Notes under the pieces: model-generated | What the model was told of the DNA's origin: nothing | What the model saw: the letters and a program-made list of their open reading frames with translations, nothing else | The model's database searches: none | Translations under genes and position numbers: made by a program | Part shown: piece by piece, positions 7,409 through 15,076 of the stretch | How the letters are laid out: each line of letters begins with the position of its first letter | How positions within the stretch are numbered: the stretch's first letter is position 1 | NCBI GenBank assembly: GCA_051004815.1 | Contig: JBPCJY010000069.1 | Span: 1-30,275 of the forward strand | Source: JBBQXY01 sp051004815 | GTDB taxonomy: Bacteria > Chloroflexota > Ktedonobacteria > Ktedonobacterales > Ktedonobacteraceae | Direction: 5' to 3' | Length of the DNA: 30,275 bases

Positions 7409-9832
7409 ATGCTACAACCAGATGATATCCTTGGCAACTACCGCATTGTGCGATACTTGGGTAGTGGAGGCAACGCTGATGTCTATGAAGGTCAGCATAT
7501 TCATTTAAAAACTTCAGTCGCTATCAAGGTTCTCAAAGAAGCTTTAGTACGAGATTTGTTACAACTGCATGGTAACAATAAATTCATTGATCAGTTCAAA
7601 GAAGAAGCTAGATTAATTGCTGGTTTGAGACATGAGCATATAGTACATGTTACGGATTTTTGCATTAGCATGGATCAATGTTTTCTAGTAATGGAGTATG
7701 AATCAGGGGGCGATCTCCGCAAATACTATGAAGGAAAACTCCCTCTACCATTAGATAAAACCATCATCAATATCAAGCAAATTGCTTCTGCCCTCCAATA
7801 TGCGCATGACCATAGAGTGATTCATAGAGACGTCAAACCTGCGAATATGTTAATAGGGCAAGACGGAAAAGTGAAGCTATCTGATTTTGGTATTGCGGTT
7901 GTAATCAACAGCTCTGAATCTACTCTACCCCCGGCTAATGGAACACCTCTCTACATGTCTCCTGAGCAATGTGATCCAGAAAGAGGGCTGACTGACGCGA
8001 GCGATCAGTACTCGCTGGGTATTGTTGCATATGAATGGTTGTCCGGAAAGCGCCCTTTTCCAGGGTTGACGCGTGGTGAACCGCCCCCTTTACGCCAAAG
8101 TGGAGCTAAAAATCCTCATATTTGTTCTGCGGTTGAAAGAGTTGTATTAAGAGCGTTAGCAATAGAGCCAGAAAAGCGCTATCCCAGTATCGAGAAATTT
8201 GCGCAAGCTTTAGAAGAAGCAAGCAAAGATTGCGCAAAGAAATCATCCAATTTTCAGAAATTATGCCTTATTGCTCTCATTTTTGTTCTTTGTATGGCAG
8301 CGGCCCTTCCAATAGCAGGATTTTTTCTATTGAACGTACCTCATCCTTCTTCTTCCTGCGGCAATGGGCACACGCCAGCATTTTACGACCTTCCCTTGTC
8401 TTTGGCTCAGGGCATCTGTGTGGATAACAACCACATAGGATTAAGTGAGGGCAGCATTGTCTTTGACACAACCAGGGGAAAAGAGGGTGTTCTTATGCAA
8501 CAGACGCCAGACGATAAAAAGATGCAGGAGTCGGTAGCATACAAGCTGCAAGCGGCACACGAACTCCAGGGAGGACACCAACAGCAAGCGTTGCAAGATT
8601 TACAGCAAGCCATCAAGCTCGACCCTAGCGATGGAGAGGCGCAGATTTACGCCGAAAATCTTCGGGTGCTTCTATCCCACTGCCGCTACATCGTCATTGT
8701 AGTGTCTACAATGCTTACAAAAAGTGGAGATAGCAACTACATCGGCGTTGGACGTGATGATTTACAAGGAGCATTTATAGCGGATCATCAATTCAATCAA
8801 CCAACAACTTATCAATGTAACGGGCAATCTACCGTGACAAAAGTGTTGCTCCTTATAGCAAATTCAGGATCACACACTGATACCAGCAAAGAGAGCGTCG
8901 CCGATGTTACACGAGTTGCGAACCAGATCATATACCTATCGTATAATCCTTCATTTGCAGGCGTGATAGGATGGCCTTTCAGTGCTGGGTCATTAATAGC
9001 CCTTCCATTGCTTAAGAAGTACGATATCCCCATGATTTCTCAGACATCAACCAGTGATGAACTTAATGGGCCACCCTTCTATCGCATCGCTCCAAGCAAT
9101 GTATGGATAGCCTTGCAAGCAGCTCAGTATGCTAAATACAAGCTTAAAGCGAGTGATATCGCAGTAATTTATTACTCTGGTATTTCATTCAGCGAAACAC
9201 TGAAAAATGACTTTATTGAAGCATTTAACCATACAATACCTGGCACCCAGCAGGCTTCTGCGGTTGATTGCAAAGGATTGAATGCCATCGACTGTTTGAA
9301 ACACGTACAAACATCTGTTCCCAATGCGAACCTCTTTTTTTTCACGGGATATGCCGATACGTTTGATGCGTTAAGAGGTCAGATGTTTCTGCAAAACATT
9401 AATACACCAATAATGGGAGGAGATACTCTTTATGAACTGCATAATTTTACTAAGAACTATCGGCAATTTTATTTTGTATCGTTCTCGTATCCTGATAACA
9501 AAAGTATGTATCCTCAATTTTTTACTGATTATACGAAAACTTTTGACCCTCAAGGCTTAAAATTGGGGACATATAGCTTCGGTCGTGCCGATAATGATGC
9601 TATTCTCTCTTTTGATGCTATGCGCGTTTTGCTACATGGATGTCAGCTATGGCTTGGCCAACATGGGAAGCTTACGCTCCAACAACTCAATACTAGATTA
9701 TTGAGCATGCCCGCGGTCCAAGGTGCAAGCGGACAGATAAAATTTGATGAGAATGGAAATCCGATTAACAAAGTGGTGTTACTGTTTTATGTTGATGCAA
9801 ACCATCATACACAGCTCAAGCCTTCAAATTGA
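7409..9832 (+). CDS. Receptor-like Ser/Thr kinase with extracytoplasmic type-1 ligand-binding domain
   Basis: An 807-residue protein. An active-looking kinase domain occupies residues 10-270: Gly loop LGSGGNADVY (17-26), Lys40, Glu67, catalytic HRD (139-141) with HRDVKPAN, DFG (159-161) and SPEQ. A single transmembrane helix follows (about 284-310). Outside the membrane there is a short TPR-like segment (about 373-410), then about 380 residues resembling the LivK/Leu-Ile-Val binding protein family (SFAGVIGWPFSAG, YDIPMISQTSTSDEL, FYRIAPSN). The design suggests a small ligand binds outside and controls phosphorylation inside. Start: ATG 7409 behind CGAGGGC. The gene is AT-richer than its neighbours. 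It stands alone, convergent with the methyltransferase gene. Ligand and targets are unknown. Confidence 0.87.
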   Translation: MLQPDDILGNYRIVRYLGSGGNADVYEGQHIHLKTSVAIKVLKEALVRDLLQLHGNNKFIDQFKEEARLIAGLRHEHIVHVTDFCISMDQCFLVMEYESGGDLRKYYEGKLPLPLDKTIINIKQIASALQYAHDHRVIHRDVKPANMLIGQDGKVKLSDFGIAVVINSSESTLPPANGTPLYMSPEQCDPERGLTDASDQYSLGIVAYEWLSGKRPFPGLTRGEPPPLRQSGAKNPHICSAVERVVLRALAIEPEKRYPSIEKFAQALEEASKDCAKKSSNFQKLCLIALIFVLCMAAALPIAGFFLLNVPHPSSSCGNGHTPAFYDLPLSLAQGICVDNNHIGLSEGSIVFDTTRGKEGVLMQQTPDDKKMQESVAYKLQAAHELQGGHQQQALQDLQQAIKLDPSDGEAQIYAENLRVLLSHCRYIVIVVSTMLTKSGDSNYIGVGRDDLQGAFIADHQFNQPTTYQCNGQSTVTKVLLLIANSGSHTDTSKESVADVTRVANQIIYLSYNPSFAGVIGWPFSAGSLIALPLLKKYDIPMISQTSTSDELNGPPFYRIAPSNVWIALQAAQYAKYKLKASDIAVIYYSGISFSETLKNDFIEAFNHTIPGTQQASAVDCKGLNAIDCLKHVQTSVPNANLFFFTGYADTFDALRGQMFLQNINTPIMGGDTLYELHNFTKNYRQFYFVSFSYPDNKSMYPQFFTDYTKTFDPQGLKLGTYSFGRADNDAILSFDAMRVLLHGCQLWLGQHGKLTLQQLNTRLLSMPAVQGASGQIKFDENGNPINKVVLLFYVDANHHTQLKPSN

Positions 9833-9906
9833 ACTGTTTAGGACTCCTCGCCAGGGCTTTGCAAACTATGCAAGCGGGCCAAATAAGATGTACGTAAGAA
9901 TCAGCC

Positions 9907-10683
9907 TTACAGACGTGGCGTGTCCGACTCCTTGTGTGCGACAATTCGTAAGCGACGATAATCGGCAATCCATTGTCCATTTTGGAAGAGCAGGGGACGC
10001 AGTTGTTGCTCGACGTTGGCCAATATTTGGGGTTTTGCCGCTTCAGGAACTTGCTGAAACATGGATGTGGTGAACATGTGTATCCAGTTTCGTAGACCAT
10101 TTTCGCCATCCGTCAGGGGTGTGGGCCTATCGAATAAGAGGGCCGTGTCTACCGCGAGACCGTGCGTTTCTAGCAGTGATGCATATTGTCCGATAGAAGG
10201 GTAATACCAACCGGAAGCTACCTGTATATGCAGTGTTTCCCAAATAGCTTGTTGTATGGCTGTGACGATATGTACCACGTTGCCTTTGCCGCCAAATTCG
10301 GCCACGAAGCGTCCACCTGGCTTCAAGGAAGTTGCGATATTGTGGGCGGCACGTTCCGCGTCGGCTACCCAATGCAGTGTGGCATTAGAAAAAATGGCAT
10401 CGAAACGCGCCAGGAAAGAGAAGTCAGTGGCATCGGCAACAAGGAATTCTATGGTAGGGTAGGTCTGACGTGCTGTCTCAATCATAGAGGCGGCACTGTC
10501 AATGCCGATGACATGGGCACCTGACGTGGCAATCGTCTGGGCCAGTTGTCCCGTACCACAGCCGAGATCAAGGATTGTTTCGCCTGGCTGTGGATGCAGT
10601 AAAGTGACAAGGTCTTGTCCATAGGCAGAAACAAAGGCAAATTTTTGATCGTAGAGGGATGCGTTCCAATCATTGTCGGGCAT
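9907..10683 (-). CDS. Class I SAM-dependent methyltransferase, trans-aconitate methyltransferase-like
   Basis: A 258-residue methyltransferase. Motif I DLGCGTGQ lies at residues 39-46, the adenosine-binding acidic residue follows in GIDSAASM (about 60-67), motif SNATLHWV at 99-106, and LKPGGRF further on, all typical of the Tam/UbiE-type class I fold. The opening NDWNASLYDQKFAFVSAYGQDLV resembles trans-aconitate 2-methyltransferase, though the real substrate cannot be read from the sequence. Start: ATG 10683 with AAGGAG eight to nine bases upstream. It is the last gene of the kinase-reductase-methyltransferase operon, 31 bases after the reductase gene, and ends tail-to-tail with the receptor-like kinase. 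Confidence 0.85.
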   Translation of the reverse strand: MPDNDWNASLYDQKFAFVSAYGQDLVTLLHPQPGETILDLGCGTGQLAQTIATSGAHVIGIDSAASMIETARQTYPTIEFLVADATDFSFLARFDAIFSNATLHWVADAERAAHNIATSLKPGGRFVAEFGGKGNVVHIVTAIQQAIWETLHIQVASGWYYPSIGQYASLLETHGLAVDTALLFDRPTPLTDGENGLRNWIHMFTTSMFQQVPEAAKPQILANVEQQLRPLLFQNGQWIADYRRLRIVAHKESDTPRL

Positions 10684-10714
10684 TCATTTTCTCCTTACAA
10701 TCCTGCAAATTATT

Positions 10715-11563
10715 TTACTCATCGCTAGCGAATCTATAGCGCAAGAACAGGTAGCTCTCGGCGCGTCGTATGCTGATGAGCCTGCTCCAGAGGGGATGAT
10801 CGGGGGCAAACAGTGTCCCTGAGACGAAGCCAGGGCGTTCAGTAGCACTGGTGCGACCGGCAATTTGAGGTGCCAGGGTCAAGAACAGTTCATCGAGGCA
10901 TTGTTCCGCGAGGAAGTTCCCCATTAGCTGTGGCCCGCCCTCGACGAGGATGATCCGCGCCGGGAGAACGTTCTGTACTGCTTGTAATATCTCCCTGGCG
11001 GTGATGGTATCCGTATGCTCTACGACGGAGACGCGGGTCATAGGTGGTGGATTTTGTAGGGCAATGCGGTGTGCGCCGTGTGGAGTGGTGACGAGCAGGA
11101 CGGGAACCTCGTTGGACTGGAACAGTGGTTGACTCAGATCAATAGCACCACTGGCGGTAACAATGACGTTGAGCGGTGACGCGGCTTTGCCCATGGTTGT
11201 GCGCAGTTGTTGGTACGCGCTGCTCAGGGATGGATAGATGTACTCGGCTGTCCAACGATGCGTGGGAACGGCTCTGAGTGTTCCCGCACCAACAATGACC
11301 GCGTCGGCGACTGCACGCAAGAGGCCCATGACCACGCGGTCGTGTGTATTGGAGCCACTGATATCGCCGCCGCTGGGGTGTGCAGGATCGTTCAAAGCCA
11401 CTACGCCATCCAACGTCGTCACAAAGTTGCTGATGACATAGGGGCGACCGGTGTGTACTGGTAATGAGAAAGGACCATACAGTGCTACCAGCGTGGGAGG
11501 GAGCGGCAATTCATTGCCGCCCTCCTGCGCGGAAAGCTGCTCTAACGGTGTTAGCTCGTGCAA
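10715..11563 (-). CDS. RibD C-terminal-domain reductase (dihydrofolate-reductase-like fold)
   Basis: A 282-residue protein matching the reductase half of RibD, which reduces the ribosylamino-pyrimidine intermediate of riboflavin synthesis with NADPH. Visible blocks are RPYVISNFVTTLDGVVAL (40-57), ADAVIVGAGTLR (86-97) and the ILVEGG motif (205-210) with LFLTLAPQIAGR further on. There is no deaminase domain, so it is not a full RibD; stand-alone members of this family often have unknown substrates. Start: TTG 11563, with GGGAG seven bases upstream that overlaps the end of the kinase gene; 13 bases separate the two genes, suggesting coupled expression. Confidence 0.85.
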   Translation of the reverse strand: MHELTPLEQLSAQEGGNELPLPPTLVALYGPFSLPVHTGRPYVISNFVTTLDGVVALNDPAHPSGGDISGSNTHDRVVMGLLRAVADAVIVGAGTLRAVPTHRWTAEYIYPSLSSAYQQLRTTMGKAASPLNVIVTASGAIDLSQPLFQSNEVPVLLVTTPHGAHRIALQNPPPMTRVSVVEHTDTITAREILQAVQNVLPARIILVEGGPQLMGNFLAEQCLDELFLTLAPQIAGRTSATERPGFVSGTLFAPDHPLWSRLISIRRAESYLFLRYRFASDE

Positions 11564-11576
11564 GATTGTACTCCCG

Positions 11577-13907
11577 CTATTGATTTTGGGTATAGGTCAT
11601 AACTTCAAACGTTGCCAGACGTTGGCTATTTTGATAAATTTCGACAGCACCACCTTGTTTCTGGTTTGTCCCCGCGTTGATTTGACCATTGAAAGCGTAG
11701 TCCGACTGTGTAGCCATGTCATTCAAGAGGGTGAGGGACGAGTTGGAAAGCAGTTGATCCTGTGGCAGCTTGATAAGCTGCTTGGCATCATTGTGTATCT
11801 GATTCAACGTATTTGACATAATATTCAAGCCAGCGTCAATCTGACCGGCGAGTTTTTGCTGTGCAGCGGTGGCACCGGGGGCCTGTACGATGCCTTGCAA
11901 GTGCTTATTGATGTGGTACAAGTAGCCGGGCGGGTTCTGGTTTTGTGGATCAAACTCAAGTAGAGCGACGGAAATAGTCCTTGCGTCAATAAGAAGGGGC
12001 GTACCCTGTGGCACATCGTTTTGCACGTAGTGGGTGCCATCCAGGTAGTCCAGGACACGGATAACGCCGCGTTGTATGCAACCGGTATCTTTACTATGCC
12101 AGCATCCTTGCGCTTTTACTGCTCGTTGCATGACGCCTTGCGTATTTCTGTGGAGCCAGATGTCCAGACCGCCGGGTAAGTGTAATGGCTCCAGATCCGG
12201 GTCTTTGGCGAGCAGGTGTCGCAGGTGGTCGAGCAAACTAAAGTTATCGACCTTGCTGGGAGTTTGGGGTAATTCGGCGTAGTATTGCCAGGCATGGCGA
12301 TCAACGGAAGGGGCTATCGGTGTCGGGCTGGCAGGCTCTGAAGTGATGAGGAAGCGACTGTAGGATGCCAGTAAGTTTGAATGCTGTGCGTTGCCTATAT
12401 AGTGAAAATGCACAGTGCCGTTGGAGACTTGTAACTTTCCCAGGAACAAAGAGGCGGCTTCGGTCATTGTGTTATCGCTGAGCAGCCAGGCGTAGAAGGC
12501 ATTGCCGGACGTGGGATTAGAGAGATTGTGCAGATCGATTTGCATCTCGTCGTTTATCCCTGCGTTGCTATTCACATCAGTTTTTTCGCTGCTGAGGAAG
12601 TTGACATTGCCGACTGCAGTGCTCGCGGTAGGAGTAGCGGTATGGGTGAACCAGTAAAACGCACCCAGGCTCGACGCCGCGACGACCAGTATGGCTAACA
12701 AAACTACGGTGATGAGTGGCCCTCTCCGGCTTCTTTTTGATGCGGACGCAGGTGGAACTGGCGAGAGGGGCGCAGGGACTGGCGTAAGAGGAGGAGCGGG
12801 AGGGATTGATGCTGGCAACACGGTGGCATCAGCTGGCGTTGTCGTGCCGGGTGTTTCCTGGTGTTTTTGCGCATAGGCAGGCGTATTGATAGATGGCGGC
12901 TCAGAACGCGATGGGATCAGGTAGGTTGGGGCATTCATGGCAGGATCAAGGGGCGATGCTGATGGGATCAGGTAGGTTGGGGCTTCCAGGGAATCGGCTG
13001 AGAGCAGCGAGGGAACGGTCAAATCAGAGGGAACGGGAACGTGCAGTGCTTCGGCTAGCGCGACAGTTAATGCCGATGCGCTGCCAAAGCGGTCAGCAGG
13101 GTCTTTGGCGATGCAGCGCATAATCACCGCTGATAGTGCTGGTGAGATGTTCGGGTTAACCAGCGAAGGATCGGCTGGTATGGTGCTGACCTGTTGCAGA
13201 ATAATAGCGGTCAGAGTATCCCCGTGGAAGGGGGGAGAGCCTGTACATATTTCGTAAAGGATGATGCCAAGGGAGTAGATGTCGCTGCGCTCATTGCCGG
13301 GTTGACCTTGAACTTGTTCAGGTGAGACATACATGGGCGTACCGAGCCATGTACCCTGGACGGTACCACTGGTTATCCCTACCAACTTAGCGATACCGAA
13401 ATCGGAGAGCACAGGTTCGCCCATGGAATTTTGCAGGGTATTGCGTTTGTCGAGCAGGATATTGGCTGGTTTGATATCGCGATGAAGCATGCCCTGTCGG
13501 TGTGCGTAGTCGATGGCGCGGCTAATGGAGGCGAAGAGTTGAACGAGTTCATTTGCTGTAAGAAACTTGCCGACGCGAACGGTTTCGCGCATGTAGTCAG
13601 CGAGGGTTTGCCCCTCGACATAATCCATGACCATATAAGCGAGGGGGCTATTGGCGTCAGTGGTGTTAGTCGTCTGGAAGTCATAGATTTGTACGATGTT
13701 GCTATGGTGTAGGGAGGCGATGGCGCGTGCTTCGCGGACGAAGCGGGTCATAAATTCAGGGTCATTTTGCAGGTCAGCGTGCATCAGTTTAATGGCGACG
13801 TAGCGGTGGAGTTGCGTGTCAAAGGCTTTCCATACCTCAGCCATACCCCCACGTCCTAACCGCTCGCGCATTTCATATTTCCCAAGTTGTTGTGGATGAG
13901 TGCTCAT
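11577..13907 (-). CDS. PknB-like transmembrane Ser/Thr kinase with RskA-like extracytoplasmic domain
   Basis: A 776-residue protein. The kinase domain (about 10-285) has LGRGGMAEVW (17-26), Lys40, HRD (142-144) in HRDIKPANILL, DFG (169-171) and GTPMYVSPEQ. A Pro/Ala-rich linker (about 290-395) holds the 8-residue repeat APTYLIPS twice (309-316 and 326-333). One transmembrane helix lies at 397-420. Outside, residues 435-550 resemble the anti-sigma-K (RskA) extracytoplasmic domain (GNAFYAWLLSDN..LFLGKLQVSNG), followed by about 230 unrecognised residues. Start: ATG 13907; a TTG four codons upstream is also open but lacks a ribosome site of its own. First gene of a three-gene operon, with a good promoter at 14031-14059. 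Confidence 0.87.
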   Translation of the reverse strand: MSTHPQQLGKYEMRERLGRGGMAEVWKAFDTQLHRYVAIKLMHADLQNDPEFMTRFVREARAIASLHHSNIVQIYDFQTTNTTDANSPLAYMVMDYVEGQTLADYMRETVRVGKFLTANELVQLFASISRAIDYAHRQGMLHRDIKPANILLDKRNTLQNSMGEPVLSDFGIAKLVGITSGTVQGTWLGTPMYVSPEQVQGQPGNERSDIYSLGIILYEICTGSPPFHGDTLTAIILQQVSTIPADPSLVNPNISPALSAVIMRCIAKDPADRFGSASALTVALAEALHVPVPSDLTVPSLLSADSLEAPTYLIPSASPLDPAMNAPTYLIPSRSEPPSINTPAYAQKHQETPGTTTPADATVLPASIPPAPPLTPVPAPLSPVPPASASKRSRRGPLITVVLLAILVVAASSLGAFYWFTHTATPTASTAVGNVNFLSSEKTDVNSNAGINDEMQIDLHNLSNPTSGNAFYAWLLSDNTMTEAASLFLGKLQVSNGTVHFHYIGNAQHSNLLASYSRFLITSEPASPTPIAPSVDRHAWQYYAELPQTPSKVDNFSLLDHLRHLLAKDPDLEPLHLPGGLDIWLHRNTQGVMQRAVKAQGCWHSKDTGCIQRGVIRVLDYLDGTHYVQNDVPQGTPLLIDARTISVALLEFDPQNQNPPGYLYHINKHLQGIVQAPGATAAQQKLAGQIDAGLNIMSNTLNQIHNDAKQLIKLPQDQLLSNSSLTLLNDMATQSDYAFNGQINAGTNQKQGGAVEIYQNSQRLATFEVMTYTQNQ
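12910..12983 (-). repeat. Two identical 23-bp direct repeats inside the kinase linker
   Basis: Copies at 12910-12932 and 12961-12983 are identical and exactly 51 bp apart, so they stay in frame and encode the repeated APTYLIPS motif in the juxtamembrane linker. Confidence 0.85.
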
Positions 13908-13955
13908 TATACATCCCAATCTAAGAGGTTAAGGCTCTAGTATTTTCAGCGTCAT

Positions 13956-13983
13956 ATTAAAAATAAAAGCTCTATGGAGAGCT
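13956..13983 (-). terminator. Attenuator-like hairpin with U-rich tail in the kinase operon leader
   Basis: On the minus strand, AGCTCT and AGAGCT (13968-13983) form a six-pair stem with a CCAT loop, followed at once by TTTATTTTTAA. It lies between the promoter and the start codon, about 50 bases before the latter. The stem is short, so partial read-through is expected. Confidence 0.45.
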
Positions 13984-14001
13984 AGCCAGGACTAGCCAGG
14001 A
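13982..14001. repeat. Two tandem 10-bp repeats in the kinase operon leader
   Basis: CTAGCCAGGA occurs twice in a row, one helical turn per copy, between the promoter and the attenuator-like hairpin. Confidence 0.8.
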
Positions 14002-14030
14002 GAAAAACAATAGTATTACCTGACGTTCAT

Positions 14031-14059
14031 ATTATGAGCATAACCGACGGGGTTGTCAA
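14031..14059 (-). promoter_or_regulatory. Sigma-70-type promoter of the PknB-like kinase operon
   Basis: Read on the minus strand: TTGACA (14059-14054), 17 bases, then CATAAT (14036-14031). The -35 is a perfect consensus match and the -10 matches five of six. The predicted leader is about 117 bases. Confidence 0.7.
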
Positions 14060-14089
14060 TAAGGGAAGGAGGGAGGAGCAGGGCTTATT

Positions 14090-14108
14090 CCCTCTCCCCC
14101 AGAGAGGG
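14090..14108. terminator. Short hairpin downstream of the cupin gene
   Basis: CCCTCTC and GAGAGGG pair perfectly around a 5-base loop, 49 bases past the cupin stop. No T-run follows in either direction, so its terminator role is weakly supported. Confidence 0.35.
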
Positions 14109-14156
14109 TGGCGAGGGATCGCCCTGGTAGTCAGCATCGCTCTCTAAGCTTTTTTG

Positions 14157-14606
14157 CTATTCTTTACTATTGGAACGAGTCACCAGGGGGGTAAGTTCCT
14201 GAAAGAGTTCGCGTTCCAGGCTATGGTATGAGGGGCTGGGCAGCATGGTTACTAAGACGACAGCGTTGGTTTGGGCGACGATGCTGTGTGGCACATTCGC
14301 CTCTAGCTGAAGCACCATGCCTGCTTGCATCTTCATACTATTGTCGGGTGTGGTAAAGGTGATATGGCCGCGCAGTGTCTGCACCAGGATTTGGCTGGTG
14401 GTGCGATGCTCCTTTAACTGTTGTCCTGTTTTGAAGGTGAATAGCACCACGCGAGCGGTGCCAATATCCGATAATATCTGAACAAATGGACCTTTTTCGC
14501 GAAAGCGGGTGAGTACACGCAGATCAAAGATGATCGCGCTGCCTGGCTCAACTTGAGTTTTTTCGGGTTGTACTAGTGATGCCAGGTTTTCAGCGGGGCT
14601 GCTCAT
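14157..14606 (-). CDS. Small cupin-domain protein
   Basis: A 149-residue single-domain cupin. The two beta-barrel motifs are recognisable as LKEHRTTSQILVQTLRGHITF (motif 1, degenerate, with His) and GMVLQLEANVPHSIVAQTNAVVLV (motif 2, with His in VPHSI). The usual two-His metal set of motif 1 is incomplete, so metal binding and enzymatic activity are uncertain. Start: ATG 14606 with AAAGGAGA nine bases upstream. It lies 42 bases after the DUF2249 gene in what appears to be a two-gene operon, divergent from a Crp-type regulator that may control it. Confidence 0.8.
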   Translation of the reverse strand: MSSPAENLASLVQPEKTQVEPGSAIIFDLRVLTRFREKGPFVQILSDIGTARVVLFTFKTGQQLKEHRTTSQILVQTLRGHITFTTPDNSMKMQAGMVLQLEANVPHSIVAQTNAVVLVTMLPSPSYHSLERELFQELTPLVTRSNSKE

Positions 14607-14648
14607 GTGTTTATCTCCTTTCTTTTATTGTGGAGCGGAAACCGTCTA

Positions 14649-14897
14649 TTAGGAATCTTCCGCGTCCTTCACTATGCGGATAACCCACTGTTCTGGCCCT
14701 TCTTGTTCAGGTTCCCATGTGAACATGCCGGGATATTCAGCCATCAATTGGTATTTGAGTGGTTTGGGATCGTGATCGTTCACCAGGCGGAGAGCCTCTC
14801 CGACTTGTAAAGCATCGAGACGGTCAAAGATGACCGGGTGACGTTCGCGTGGAACTAGATTACGGACATCGAGGGTAACAATAGCTGTTTCTGCCAA
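14649..14897 (-). CDS. DUF2249 protein
   Basis: An 82-residue protein with the DUF2249 pattern: LDVRNLVPRERHPVIFDRLDAL, then LVNDHDPKPLKYQL and a closing GPEQWVIRI. DUF2249 members have no proven biochemical role but commonly neighbour Crp/Fnr regulators, hemerythrins and nitrogen-oxide genes; that association is general knowledge of the family. The start is a TTG at 14897 with AGGAG ten bases upstream (GGAGTCACTATC then TTG). The gene is first in a two-gene operon with the cupin, divergent from the Crp-type gene. Confidence 0.82.
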   Translation of the reverse strand: MAETAIVTLDVRNLVPRERHPVIFDRLDALQVGEALRLVNDHDPKPLKYQLMAEYPGMFTWEPEQEGPEQWVIRIVKDAEDS

Positions 14898-14930
14898 GAT
14901 AGTGACTCCTTTTTCTTATCTTCCTTTGAG

Positions 14931-14960
14931 AGAACGAGTTTACTCGTTCTGTGCTCACAG
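14931..14960. promoter_or_regulatory. Two abutting palindromes between DUF2249 and the Crp-type regulator
   Basis: The first, 14931-14950, is AGAACGAGT / ACTCGTTCT around a TT centre (nine perfect pairs). The second, 14949-14960, is CTGTG-CT-CACAG. They share two bases. Position in a divergent control region fits regulator operators, though the first could also fold in the DUF2249 leader RNA. Confidence 0.55.
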
Positions 14961-15076
14961 TATAAGCTATGGTGGGGGTATACTACAGTGACAAAAGTCG
15001 CATTCAAAAAGCTAATGGATGGCACACAATGATTTGCGTGTGTTGACGTGGTCTATTTTCAGCAAGGGAGGACAGT

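Noticed and set aside
9744..10073. Plus-strand ORF across the kinase and methyltransferase ends
   Set aside because: It overlaps two well-supported genes and shows no domain.
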